Of a stretch of 64,000 bases of DNA, positions 33,785 to 44,699 are shown in pieces. This stretch comes from Ascarosepion bandense (Eukaryota; Mollusca; Cephalopoda; Sepiida; Sepiidae), in contig JBBBDQ010001275.1 of NCBI GenBank assembly GCA_037127315.1, positions 861,501 through 925,500 of the forward strand. The letters run 5' to 3'. The first letter of the stretch is position 1. Each line of letters starts with the position of its first letter. The translations under genes were made by a program, and so were the position numbers. The notes below the pieces were generated by a model. That model made no database searches and was not told where the DNA came from. It saw only the letters and a program-made list of their open reading frames with translations.

Positions 33785-34440
33785 TTTGTTTTCTTCTTTC
33801 TATGCTGTGTCCTTTTAGAATGTAGGCATTTATAGATTTCCACTAGCCCCAATCCCTTGTCACTCTTAATATTTTTCCTCTTGGTATCTCTCCCAGACCC
33901 TGCTCTATCATCCACCTGCTCAAGCCCATTAGGTAGGTCTCACATAGCTTTCCCCAGTATCTCTTTCCCTCTATCCATCTCATGATTATCAGGTTCTCCG
34001 AGCCCTCCCTTCTCATTATGCATCCCCAATACCTCAGGTATCTTTTCCTGATGCTAAATATAAGTTCTCTTTTTGTTTGTATTCTCTCCGAAACCTTGTT
34101 GTTGATCACATTTGTCCATAGTATCCTCAGCATCCTTCTGTATAAACAATATTTTTGTTACTTCAAGTCTCTCCTTCATCCTTGAGTAGATTGTCCAGCA
34201 TTCACTGCCATATAGGAGGACTGATATTAAGCAACAGTTCAGCACTCTTTTTTTTGTTTGTTGCTTCAAGTCTCTTCTTCATCTTTGAGGAGATTGTCCA
34301 GCATTCACTGCCATATAGGAGGACTGATATTAAGCAACAGTTCAGCACTCTTTTCTTTGTTTGTTGCTTCAAGTCTCTTCTTTGTCTTTGAGGAGATTGT
34401 CTAGCATTCACTGCCATATAAGAGAACAGATATAACATAA
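33785..34440 (-). pseudogene. RTE-like LINE remnant with ~103-bp triplication
   Basis: Minus-strand frames read RKRYLRYWGCIMRREGSENL, MRWIEGKRYWGKLCETYLMG and, repeated, KKRVLNCCLISVLLYGSECW TISSKMKKRLEA. The phrase TTGTCCAGCATTCACTGCC starts at 34191, 34294 and (with one change) 34397, exactly 103 bp apart. An S1 SINE adjoins at 34450. Confidence 0.83.
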
Positions 34441-34449
34441 TAGTCCAGT

Positions 34450-34758
34450 CAGTCAGTCAGTCAGTTAAGTGCCATATGTGATACACGCTTGGGCGATCAT
34501 GTCTCGAAAGAGACATGACTGACTGGGCAAAAGATTATCCCGCAGTAGGTTGCCATTGCTTTCTGCGGTAGACTGGCTGCCGACCAAGGCTATAGAACCC
34601 AATCTGTCCTGTTATTTAAGCCATAACTGGAAGGAAGAGATGGATTAATACCTTTCCCAGGGGTATTTACGCGTAAGTGAATGCAATGAATTCAGCTGGA
34701 ATTCGAACTCGACTCCCTGATTTCTTGTTCCGAGCCGATATCCAATGCACCACAACGC
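34450..34758 (-). mobile_element. tRNA-derived SINE S1, full length
   Basis: Starts with a (TCAG)n tail complement, then GCCATATGTGATACACGCTT. It ends with the head complement GAACTCGACTCCCTGATTTC, CCAATGCACCACAACGCAC. A short AGTCCAG repeat on each side may be the target duplication. Confidence 0.9.
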
Positions 34759-35074
34759 ACATCCTCCAGTCCAGTACACATCCTCTAATAGTTCAGCACA
34801 CTTTTGATAAAAAGAGTAGAGTAATTGTGTACTACATGACCTTGTCAATGGCTGAATCATATGTGCTAAGCTTAGGATACATAGAGTTTTGAATTCAGAG
34901 CTTTTCTTCTCCTAAACTTTTTGCTAAACAAGTATATCTCAGTATTCCTTGTTATTTTAAGCCAGAGCTACTATGGTAACTGCCCTGACAAGCTTTTTTA
35001 ACAGGTGCCTCAATTACATAAATTTACGCTTGCTACTAAATTGGCATATAGTTCACACCTTTTTTTTTTTTTTT

Positions 35075-35600
35075 TTAATTGTATCACCCCCGAGCAAGGC
35101 GGTAACGCCACTGATGTGCAGGGGGCTACATAATAGTGAAAAGATTGGAAAAGAGAAAGCCGAAAACCACATCCTAAACAGGGAACAAGGGATGAGCCTC
35201 TTAACCTGTTCAATAGATGAGGGTGGAGTGTGAACCGGGCGATAGATAGACCTATCTACTCTAATTGGGAAAAAAGAAAAGAAAAGAGTGAAAAGATTGG
35301 AAAGAGAAAGCCGGAAACCACATCCTAAACAGGGAACAAGGGATGAGCCTCTTAACCTGTTCAATAGAAGAGGGTGGAGTGTGAACCGGGCGATAGATAG
35401 ACCTATCTACTCCAATTGGGAAAAAAAAAACAAAGTGAGAAGATTGGCAAAGAGAAAGCCAGAAACCACATCCTAAACAGGGAACAAGGGATGATCCTCT
35501 TAACCTGTTCAATAGACGTGGGTGGATTGTGAACCGGGCGATAGATAGACCTATCTACTCCAATTGATAGACCTACTGTTAAAATAGATAAATACAACCA
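35075..35600 (-). mobile_element. CR1-like LINE 3' UTR with three ~150-bp tandem units
   Basis: LINE 3' end complement TTTAATTGTATCACCCCCGA, GCAAGGCGGTAACGCCACTG. Units containing CCACATCCTAAACAGGGAAC and GTGAACCGGGCGATAGATAG follow, starting at about 35160, 35311 and 35459 (151 and 148 bp apart). The units are very similar to each other, so they are recent or homogenised. Confidence 0.87.
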
Positions 35601-35604
35601 CCAC

Positions 35605-36125
35605 TTCTACTCTGGCAGCTTCTTTTCTCGCACTTCCCACTTGTTGAAATCCCTTCCATTTACTTGCTCCCCTGATGACTACAATCTTCAAAAATTTAAA
35701 TACAACATCAATTGCAATCTTTTATTTCCTAAATCTCGTTCATCTTTTGTCCTTTCCTCAATCCTCCTTATACTCTGTTTTTTCTATCACTTTCATTCCC
35801 TGTCGCACCCTGTGTACGAGTAGAATTTCTACCTTGCTTGGGATGAAATGATTAAAAAAGAAAAGAGTTTAGGATTTACATGTACACCCAAATGATCACC
35901 AGGCTGAGATTAAATTGAAGGTCCTGCACATGCATGGAACTTCCGTTTACTTGCTTCAATATTAAAAAATTTATATGCAATGTCAATCTCCATCTTCTGT
36001 CTTTCATTCATATTTTGTCCTTTCCTCAATTCTCCCAATACTCAGTCTTTTCTCTCACTTTCACTCCCTATAACCCCGTGTACTAGTGAGATTCTCCACC
36101 CTGCTTGGTGGGGGAGGGGGAGGAG
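35605..36125 (+). mobile_element. Two CR1-like LINE 3' ends in tandem
   Basis: The first (35605-35860) reads FYSGSFFSRTSHLLKSLPFT then NLQKFKYNINCNLLFP and ends CTTGCTTGGGATGAAATGAT plus an A-run. The second (about 35930-36125) covers the same C-terminal part (TTTATATGCAATGTCAATCT) and stops within CACCCTGCTTGG. Confidence 0.78.
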
Positions 36126-36144
36126 TAATAAAAAAGAGAAAAGA

Positions 36145-36270
36145 AGGATTCATACCTTTTCTTAAAGAAATTTGTGCAGAAGGGAATGTAACAAACTTGG
36201 CGGGGACTGAAACTCAGTTTGCCCATTTCTTGTCCCAAGGCGCTAACCACTGCACCACGTGCATATACAG
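36145..36270 (-). mobile_element. tRNA-derived SINE head, another subfamily
   Basis: Minus strand has an A-box-like GTGGTGCAGTGGTTAGCGCC and B-box-like GAGTTTCAGTCCCC about 30 bp later. GTGCACAAATTTCTTTAAGA-type sequence follows. It is related to S1/S5 but distinct in the head. Confidence 0.65.
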
Positions 36271-36591
36271 TTTAGAGAGGACTGCATTTTTAAAACAATT
36301 TTTCAAATTGGTTTTTGTTCCTCTGTCTTTTGCCTGATGAACTTCCTGATACCGAATCAATCATCACCAAATAACAATGATAAATATATTACAGTGCCCC
36401 CACCCACCCACACCCACACACACACACACACAAAAACATCAAGTAATAAAGATACAGGGAAGTTGTGTTTGTTCTAAAGATAAATAAAATATAAATATAT
36501 AGACAAATCAAAAAACATATGAAGTGAACATGTCTCCTCCACCCAATGCCTGTATACAGAACTCTGCTTTTTTTGCTCTATCTAATCTAAA

Positions 36592-36620
36592 TCTAAACTT
36601 ATTTATAAATGGAACTTTGT

Positions 36621-36666
<46 letters not shown>

Positions 36667-37124
36667 GTGTTTGTTAAATATAGACTCCGAAATGGCTGAA
36701 CCGATTTTCTTGAAAATTTACACAGTTGTAATATAAGCGTCTGCAAGTGTTCTTAGCTAGGTTTTGTGTCGAGGTACTCCCGATAAATATCGAAAATCGA
36801 TAATCAAAAAAATCGGGTTATAGAAGGAGTGGTCCGATTTTAATCAAATTTGATACACTCATAGACAAAGACATAAGAAACGATATTCAGAAGTTTCAAG
36901 GTTGCAGTTCTTACAATAGTGCAGAAAATTTGATATCGATACCAGGGAATCAAAATTTGACATACATCCATTCATTTTTATTTCAATCTACGGTTTCGCT
37001 TTAACTGGAAACAACTATTGCTTTTTAGACTTTTGTGCCAACGTCCAAAGAGTTTGAGCTCCAGGACCATGGATTAGTTCTAAAGCTTTCATTACACCTG
37101 AGCAATGCTGGGCTATCCTGCTAG
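36592..37124 (+). mobile_element. Non-autonomous Helitron-like element H4 (type A)
   Basis: Extra TCTAATCTAAA units precede TCTAAACTTATTTATAAATG. A (GT)n run is at 36618-36658. Then come GGCTGAACCGATTTTCTTGA, CAACGTCCAAAGAGTTTGAG, the 3' hairpin region CCTGAGCAATGCTGGG, CTATCCTG, CTAG and T. Confidence 0.83.
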
Positions 37125-37199
37125 TTGTATATATGTGGGAGCATGTGTGAGTGTTTAGAACATGAAAATTCTCACCATGAACCTCAGTTTCAAATCTAA

Positions 37200-37810
37200 T
37201 CACACCATGGATTACCTTGAGTCATGTGAATAAAATCATGTAGATGGAACTGCTTGAAAGTCATCTTTGATTGTGTTCACTTGAAGTCACAAGTCATTGT
37301 GATTGAGAGAGTGAGCGTATGAGCCTTGTTCTAGTACCAGATTGTGTACTCTCTCCAGAAAAACGTATTTATGGTCAGGTCAGCATAGTTTCAATATGAA
37401 CTAAATGTTGGCCATGTGTAGTAGAAGAAATGAAAATGTGCCTGAACAACTGTCTGCAACAGGGAAGAGCTAATCATCCTAGTAGACAAGTACACTTGGA
37501 AATGAGCAGCTGGATATTAAATTGTGTAGTTGAAACTGTTTGGAAGTCATCAGTAATTGTGTTAGCTCATAGTCACAAGTCATCGTGATCGAGAGTTTGA
37601 ACGTAATAGCCTTATTCTGGCACCAGATTGTGTACTCTCTCCAGGAAAATGTATCTAAGGTCTGTTCAGCATAATTTCAGTCTGAACCAGAAATTCGTTC
37701 TGTGAAGTTGAAGAAATGCAAATGTGCCTAAACAACTGTCTGAAACAGAGATTAGCTAATCATCCTAGCAGACAGGTGTACTTGCAAATGAACAGCTGAC
37801 TATTAAATTA
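37200..37810 (+). mobile_element. SINE family S2, two body units in tandem
   Basis: Two roughly 300-bp units share CACAAGTCATYGTGATCGAG, CCAGATTGTGTACTCTCTCC, GTGCCTRAACAACTGTCTG and CTAATCATCCTAGYAGACA. The first covers about 37200-37505, the second 37505-37810. Tandem arrangement is unusual for SINEs and suggests local duplication. Confidence 0.72.
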
Positions 37811-37889
37811 AAATTATTGGGATTAGTGTTCCTTCTATGTTACAAGGCCATTTTGAAGTTTGGGATTAAAAGAAAAAAAGAAAAAGATA

Positions 37890-38240
37890 AAATTGTAGTT
37901 GAGTGGTTAGAACATCAGCATTCTCTTTATGAGGACTGGGTTCAAATCTCCCCATAGTTGATTTCTAAAGGAGGTGACTTCTTGATCATATTGATCTAAA
38001 AAAAAACAATGGGATACCATTGCAAAGCGCCTGAAAACACTGACACGGGCTGACCCTAGTCATGTGAGAAAAATTGGAGAGACAGAACTGTTCAGAATTG
38101 GTTGATGATTGTCTTAACATTAAGTCAAACAAGTCAGCATGACTGAGGGTTTTGAGCATCCTGGCCTTGTTCAGAACTGTTGTTTATGTAGTGATATCAG
38201 TGCCAGCCAATATCTTGTTAAATAAAAAAGCTGGAACTGT
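37890..38240 (+). mobile_element. SINE family S2 copy with tRNA-like head
   Basis: Head: TAGTTGAGTGGTTAGAACAT (A box) and GGGTTCAAATCTCCC (B box). The body follows: GATACCATTGCAAAGCGCCT, GACACGGGCTGACCCTAGTC, AGCATGACTGAGGGTTTTGA, GCATCCTGGCCTTGTTCAG. This copy shows that the S2 family is tRNA-derived. Confidence 0.78.
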
Positions 38241-38679
38241 CACAAAAAGAATCTCTCAGACATTTATTTGCCCTGATGACTATCAGCTAAGTGAAGTGGT
38301 CCTGACAAGGACTATGGCAAACAACCCTTATAAAGAAAGTCATTGAATGAAGATAAATTACTTTTTTTAGACAAAGATGACAAAACGAAGAACAATGTCT
38401 TTATAAAACGGTGAACATTACCTGTGAAAAAGACAGTGGCACAGAGTGACAAGAAGATTGCTTTGTATCAGTGGGAAAGGGAAGATGCCTGTTAAACTGT
38501 TCACCTCTCCCATCATGTTTAATCTGTGCCTTGCTTATCTATAGCAGTAGGTTACAACCTAAGCATAAAATCTGCTTGCTGCTACAAATTCTCATTGTCG
38601 TAATTTGTGGGTAACATTCTAGCCGGGGGGGGGGGGGTACTTTTAAGCTACAAGCATTTGAATGGAAGAAGTTTCACAC
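38241..38679. other. Unassigned stretch
   Basis: Includes a G-run at about 38624-38637. No gene motif. Confidence 0.35.
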
Positions 38680-38900
38680 TGAGAACAAATCTTGTGTCTA
38701 GTCAGAGCTGCAACTCTGCTGTGACACTGAACTAAATGTGCTCTCTCTTTCAGAAACTGCAACTAAGGTCAGCATAGTACAGTTGCAGTAAAGACAATAG
38801 GGTGGCCTGTGGGTGTTGAGAAAATGCAGTTATGTCTGAGTAGAGGTCTGCAACAGGGATTGGCTAGCCCTCCTAGAAGACAATCATACTTGAAAAACAA
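38680..38900 (+). mobile_element. SINE family S2 3' fragment
   Basis: AGAAACTGCAACTAAGGTCA, CTGTGGGTGTTGAGAAAATG, GTCTGCAACAGGGATTGGCT and AGCCCTCCTAGAAGACA match the 3' half of S2. Confidence 0.68.
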
Positions 38901-39419
38901 GCAACCAACTATTCACTGTATGTAGTCTTTGTTGAATAAAACTTAAATTTGGTTTTATTGCAGTCACACAAAATTAGTTTCTTATGTGATCAGTTTCTGG
39001 CAGAAGAGAAATAAGTCATTAAAAAAAGTAAAGACAAAAGCCTAAGAAGAACATTTTGTTCAACGGCAATGTCCATTTTCTTGAAAAGTTGAAAAGAAGC
39101 AAAGAATAAATGGAACATCAGTGCCAGTCATTGTTCAAAAATGGGACGGCAACATTGTCTTTGACAATGAGAAAGCATGCGTAACATCAACTGCAAAAGA
39201 CAATGGCAGTTGCATGCATCTGTGCTTATTTTTGCTTTGTGTCCTAATAAAGAGAAAACATTCTTATGTCGATTATTTTTTCACTCAATTCTTCATTTAT
39301 TGTTTCTAGAATTACGTTGGTGAAACCTCATGGGGGAGGGGACGAGAAAAGAAACTGGCAGAAAAAGAAATCAAGAATTATTATTTCATTACTTTTAGGT
39401 ATGTGTTGTATTGGGGAGG

Positions 39420-40432
39420 TTCCGTTGTATAAAGAAAAGTGAGAAAAATTTGAAGAAAGAAGAGTCAAAATGTGACAAGGAGAGATGTTAAAATTAGAAG
39501 TGGGAGAGAAAAATGAAGAAAGAGAAAGTGAAGCCCAAAAAAGAAGAAAGCAGAGGAAGAGAGGAGGAGAGCGAAAGAAAAAAGAATGAAAACAGAAAAG
39601 TGAAAAGAGAGAAAAAAGTGAAAACGATTGAGTAGAGAGAGAGAGAGAGAGAGAGCGAGAAAAATAAGTGAAGGGGAGAAAAAGAGAAATAAGTGAAGGG
39701 GAGAAAGAGAAAAATAAATAAAGGGGAGAAAGAGAAAAATAAATAAAGGGGAGAAAGAGAAAAATAAATAAAGGGGAGAAAGAGAAAAATAAATAAAGGG
39801 GAGAAAGAGAAAAATAAATAAAGGGGAGAAAGAGAAAAATAAATAAAGGGGAGAAAGAGAGAAATAAATAAAGGGGAGAAAGAGAGAAATAAGTGAAGGG
39901 GAGAAAGAGAGAAATAAGTGAAGGGGAGAAAGAGAGAAATAAGTGAAGGGGAGAAAGAGAGAAATAAGTGAAGGGGAGAAAGAGAGAAATAAATAAAGGG
40001 GAGAAAGAGAGAAATAAATAAAGGGGAGAAAGAGAGAAATAAATAAAAGGGAGAAAGAGAGAAATAAATAAAAGGGAGAAAGAGAGAAATAAATAAAGGG
40101 GAGAAAGAGAGAAATAAATAAAGGGGAGAAAGAGAGAAATAATGAAGGGGAGAAAGAGAGAAATAATGGGGAAGGGGAAAGAAAGAGAAATAAATAAATA
40201 AAGGGGAAAAGAGAGAAATAAATAAAGGGGAAAAGAGAGAAATAAATAAAGGGGAAAAGAGAGAAATAAATAAAGGGGAAAAGAGAGAAATAAATAAAGG
40301 GGAAAAGAGAGAAATAAATAAAGGGGAAAAGAGAGAAATAAATGAAGGGGAGAAAGAGAGAAATAAGTGAAGGGGAGAAAGAGAGAAATAAGTGAAGGGG
40401 AGAAAGAGAGAAATAAGTGAAGGGGAGTTGTT
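39420..40432 (+). repeat. Polypurine tract with 25-bp and 24-bp minisatellite arrays
   Basis: The unit GGGGAGAAAGAGAGAAATAA plus GTGAA or ATAAA is 25 bp, repeated about 20 times from 39668. A sub-block at about 40195-40340 uses a 24-bp unit lacking one base (GGGGAAAAGAGAGAAATAAA). The first 12 bases, GGGGAGAAAGAG, are identical to the unit of the array at 24.4-25.1 kb. The 347-codon minus-strand frame (40508-39465) is a repeat artefact except for its first 28 or so codons. Confidence 0.92.
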
Positions 40433-40509
40433 GTTGTTTCTTGAATTCCAGCAACTGCTGATGTAACTGTATTTTAACTTTTTGGGCTAATAATTTTTCC
40501 ATAATCAAG

Positions 40510-41960
40510 AACTAGTGTTTTTTTTTTTTTCTTTATTATACAGCAAAGAAAAAATAGCACCAACGTGGTTCTAATTTTTCACTACATACAAAAAAGGTAT
40601 TTTTCAATTCACCGTAGTCACTGTTAGAACTCACCATTAATGGTTATCATATCATGCCTTGACTGAATCTAACAATACTCTAATGAATATTCTATAAAAC
40701 CACTTTCTGAATTCTTGAGTTCTATATTTAAGGCATCTTGCATGGTTCATTTGTTTGATTGGGTTGTCTTATTGACTCTACAACACAGATTCTGATCAGA
40801 TATTTCATATCCATCATTTATTGTAACAAATATATATGTTGTATGCCTACCTATATACAAGAATGGGATATTCCTATCCTCTTAAATATGTGGACACTAT
40901 TGGGAATAGAGCAGAGTGATCATACTAGATCCAAGCTCTCTCTTAGTTAACTTTCTGCTTTTGAGCAGAGAGGGACTCAGACAAGGCTCCACAAAGGAGT
41001 AGAGTCTTGTCTGGCATGAACAGACAAGAGCCCAACATTAGCTTTAAGCTGGATCTACAGGATATTTTTGGCTGAGCTTAACGGCTTTGAATTCCCACTT
41101 TAATTGATCTTGTGTTGCATCCGCCTTGGTGGGAAGATGGTAAAAAGTGATTATACTGACTAGCAGTTAACTAGCAGTGTATCTACTTTGCATAATGTTT
41201 GAATCTGGTATTTGTTGATATACTACTATTCCCAATCTCCATTCTGATAATTACTCAAGCAGTAACCCTTTAGGGTTACAACGTTATATGTACTCCATGT
41301 TAAGTAAAATGTCTTGTTAATACATTTTATATAATCAAAGTTGTTTATAGAATTGATATTTAGATTCCAACAAGTTACTAGAATCAATTAATAGAAAGCA
41401 ACTTCTGCATTCCCACTGTCTATCCAAAGATATATTTTTAATGTACAACAGATGTTGTGACAGGTAATGCTAATAGATATATTTTTAAATTTTATTAACT
41501 GTAAAAAATTTAGAAATTGGCCATAATGTTTTTAAGTAGCAAGGGTGTTATGATAACCACTTTCTTTAGATTTTTCTCTTGTTTTGATAAAGCTTGTAAA
41601 GAGAAATTCAAAACATCAACAAGGAAAAAAAAATAAAATATCTAACTGGTTTTTACATATTGCATCTTGTATGTTTTCAGATACAGCATATCAGTTATCA
41701 TTTATATATATATATATATAATAAAAAATATATTGCACTTAATGTCATAAAATCTAATAAAGCCAAAACAAATTCTGATCAATATTTATAATAAAGACCA
41801 AAGCCAGCTCAAGGTACTGGCATCTCGTGCAGTCATCTGGGTTGCTATCAAGGCTGAGTGTGTCATCATGACGCCATGGCATGAGATTAGGATATTAAAA
41901 AACCAATGCTTCTAAAAACATACCTGCAGTCATCCATGACTCAAGACAAATTTGATTCTT
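40510..41960. other. Unassigned AT-rich region
   Basis: Contains a short (TA)n at about 41702-41719 and a GTAACCCT/AGGGTTAC inverted repeat near 41262-41279 (8-bp arms, 2-nt spacer). There is no coding or transposon signature beyond this. Confidence 0.4.
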
Positions 41961-41964
41961 TGGC

Positions 41965-42560
41965 TATTTTTTTTTAATCGTTTCACCCCAAGCAAGGCAG
42001 TACTGCACTGGTGCACAGGGGACTATATAAGAAAAGAGTGTAAGGTTAAATAAAAGGAGAGTGAAAAGAAAGAGGCACCGGTTTCAGTGGGTGTCATAGA
42101 ATGGTTAAGAGAAGGCTGGGAATACTTGTGTGAAGAGAGTTGGGTGAGAGTAGAGTGAAAAGGAAGAAGAACCAGTTTCAGGGGGTGTCAGAGAATGGTT
42201 AACAGAAGGCTGGGAATACTTGTGTGAAGAGAGTTGGGTGAGAGTAGAATGAAAAGGAAGAAGAACCAGTTTCAGGGGGTGTCAGAGAATGGTTAAAAGA
42301 AGGCTGGAAATACTTGTGTGAAGAGAGTTGGGTGAGAGTAGAGTGAAAAGGACGAAGAACAAGATCGAGAGGGTGTTGGGGAAAGAATAAGAGAAGGATG
42401 GGAGTCGTGGAAATAAGAGATGACAGTCAATGTTCCATCTAAACTATTAGAGATTGTAGCTATCAGAGAAGCGAGCATATGGAAAGGAGTTCCACAGTTG
42501 GGAAGTGTGAGTAAAGAAGCTGGTAGAGTAGAAGTGGAGGCCTGCATTTGGTCATCAGTA
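41965..42560 (-). mobile_element. CR1-like LINE 3' end with 94-bp tandem units
   Basis: The 3' terminus complement TTTTTAATCGTTTCACCCCA, AGCAAGGCAG is followed by three units. GGCTGGGAATACTTGTGTGA begins at 42114 and 42208, and a variant (GGCTGGAAATAC) begins at 42302, 94 bp apart. The ORF end reads (minus) LLTLPNCGTPFHMLASLIAT. The tandem unit differs from the ~150-bp unit at 14.7 and 35.1 kb, so different LINE subfamilies carry different 3' UTR repeats. Confidence 0.8.
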
Positions 42561-43186
42561 GAAAATGATCTTGTAAAGAAAATAGGTGTTCAAAGTGCCA
42601 GAAAAAGATTTACAAGTCTAAAGGCTCGAAAAAAGTTTTACATAAAACAATGAACGTTATCTTTATCTTGTATTAAGTTGTATATTGCAAGTAACTCACC
42701 ATTCTAGATTTTCAGTGTTTCTCCTTATGAAAATTTAATAATATTATACTTGTAAGGTACCTGGGGTGTTAGCAACTTGGTACCACCACTGCATAGGGAA
42801 GTTGATATTTTAACCTGTAACTAGGATGGTACATATCTTGTTTAAATCATAAAACTATCCTTGGAATTCTAACACAAATTGCTTAATAATACTTATCATA
42901 TTGATAAAAACTTTACTTACCTCATAAAACCTGACATATTGAAAATAGAATTTTTTATAAAAACAAGAATGATCGAAATCCCTGTTTATTTTTTTTAACT
43001 TATTTACAAAACAGAAGGATATATAAGTGGCATAATGGTTATCATCATGAAAAATGAAACCAGCAAACAAAGTTCAAATCACATTGAAGGCTGTGTATTC
43101 ACTTTGAGTTATCATCTTCGTCTAGCTATAGATTGAACAGCATGACTGAATGGGGGGGGGGGGACACCTCGAACCAATGAAAAGAT
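42561..43186. other. Unassigned stretch
   Basis: AT-rich, with a G-run near 43152-43163; nothing recognised. Confidence 0.35.
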
Positions 43187-44560
43187 TACTCTAAATTCAA
43201 AACCCTGTTTAGTCTTGGCAACAAGAAACTATTCCACGACAATATTTGTCTATACTTCTGAGATGAGGTATCATTTAGATTGTTGAAACTGTTCTCCTCA
43301 TTTTTATTGCCATATTTATGAGGCTTTGGCCATTGTACACTCTGGTCTGTGTGTTGTGGTGCAGTGGATATCAACTCGGAACGAGAAATCGGGGGTCCAA
43401 GTTCAAATTCCAGCCAAATTCATTGCATTCACTTACGCGCAAATACCCTTGGGAAAGGTATTAATCCGTCTCTTCCTTCCAGTTATGGGTGAAATAACAA
43501 AACAGATTGGGTTCTATAGCCTTGGTTGGCAACCAGTCTACCGCAGAAAGCAATGGCATCCTACTGCAGGATAATCTTCTGCCCAATCAGTCATGTCTCT
43601 TTCGAGACATGATCGCCCAAGCGTGTTTCACGTATGGCACTTAACTGACTGACTGAATATAATAACCGAAGACATGATTAAGGCTTGTACTGGTCATAAA
43701 GTTGGGGATCGGTTTTCTATTGTTATGACTGGGCAGAAGATTATCCCGCAGTAGGTTGCCATTGCTTTCTGCGGTAGACTGGTTGCCGACCAAGGCTATA
43801 GAACCCAATCTGTCCTGTTATTTGATTCATAGCTAGAGGGGAAAGAGATGTATTATATTATTAAGTAGTAATTAGTGGAGGATCTGTTTACGACTTCATA
43901 ACAATAAAAAACCGATCCCCAACTTTATGACCAGTACAAGCCTTAATCATGTCTTCGGTTATTATATTCTGTCAGTCAGTTAAGTGCCATACGTGAAACA
44001 CGCTTTCGAGACATGATCGCCCAAGCGAATATAATAACCGAAGACATGATTAAGGCTTGTACTGGTCATAAAGTTGGGGATCAGTTTTCTATTGTTATGA
44101 AGTCGTAAACAGATCCTCCACTAATTACTACTTAATAATATAATACATCTCTTTCCCCTCTAGCTATGAATCAAATAACAGGACAGATTGGGTTCTATAG
44201 CCTTGGTCAGCAACCAGTCTACCGCAGAAAGCAATGGCAACCTACTGCGGGATAATCTTCTGCCCAGTCAGTCATGTCTCTTTCGAGACATGATCGCCCA
44301 AGCGTGTATCACATATGGCACTTAACTGACTGACACTCTGGTCTACTTCAGATGCTAGGAATTTCAAACCAAACCCTTTATTTTGATCACGGAGGATATC
44401 ATTCTCATTCCAGATGTCATGTAGTTATCTCTCTTTAACTCAACTGAGTTATTTGTTCACTACTGCTGTAGCCAGGTATTGAACTCACAATCCTTTGGGT
44501 CAAGTCACTGTATCTAACCAACGCCTATATCAATTAGGCCATGTGTCCTTGAGAAGTACT
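43187..44560 (-). mobile_element. SINE family S3, split by a composite SINE
   Basis: Minus-strand parts at 43230-43346 and 44345-44560 form one element. The head (tRNA-like, TGGCCTAATTGATATAGGCG and GAGTTCAATACC) is at the high-coordinate end. The body includes ATCAAAATAAAGGGTTTGGT and CTCATCTCAGAAGTATAGAC. The composite SINE at 43347-44331 interrupts it, with ACACTCTGGTCT on both sides. A plus-strand copy is at 52150-52500. Confidence 0.78.
43347..44331 (+). mobile_element. Large composite SINE with inverted hairpin linkers
   Basis: Order: full S1 (43347-43658); linker L forward (GAATATAATAACCGAAGACA, 43661); S1 3' half inverted (from 43730, GGGCAGAAGATTATCCCGCA); linker inverted (ending TCTTCGGTTATTATATTC near 43970); a short S1 tail inverted; linker forward again (44026); S1 3' half (about 44180-44331). 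The whole is flanked by ACACTCTGGTCT at 43333-43344 and 44332-44343. The inverted linkers are long near-perfect palindromic partners. Confidence 0.8.
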
Positions 44561-44699
44561 CTACTAACTTTCCACAAAAAAATCATTAAGAAAGCTGTGA
44601 AGAGTCATGACCACTTTCATTATGAAGATACAGAATATTAAAAAGATGTAGCAAATTAAATATAAATACTTTGAAAAAATTGAGGAAAGTTGAAGACGG

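Noticed and set aside
39465..40508. 347-codon minus-strand open frame
   Set aside because: Same compositional cause in the second purine minisatellite. Only the first 28 or so codons are non-repetitive, and they match nothing I recognise.
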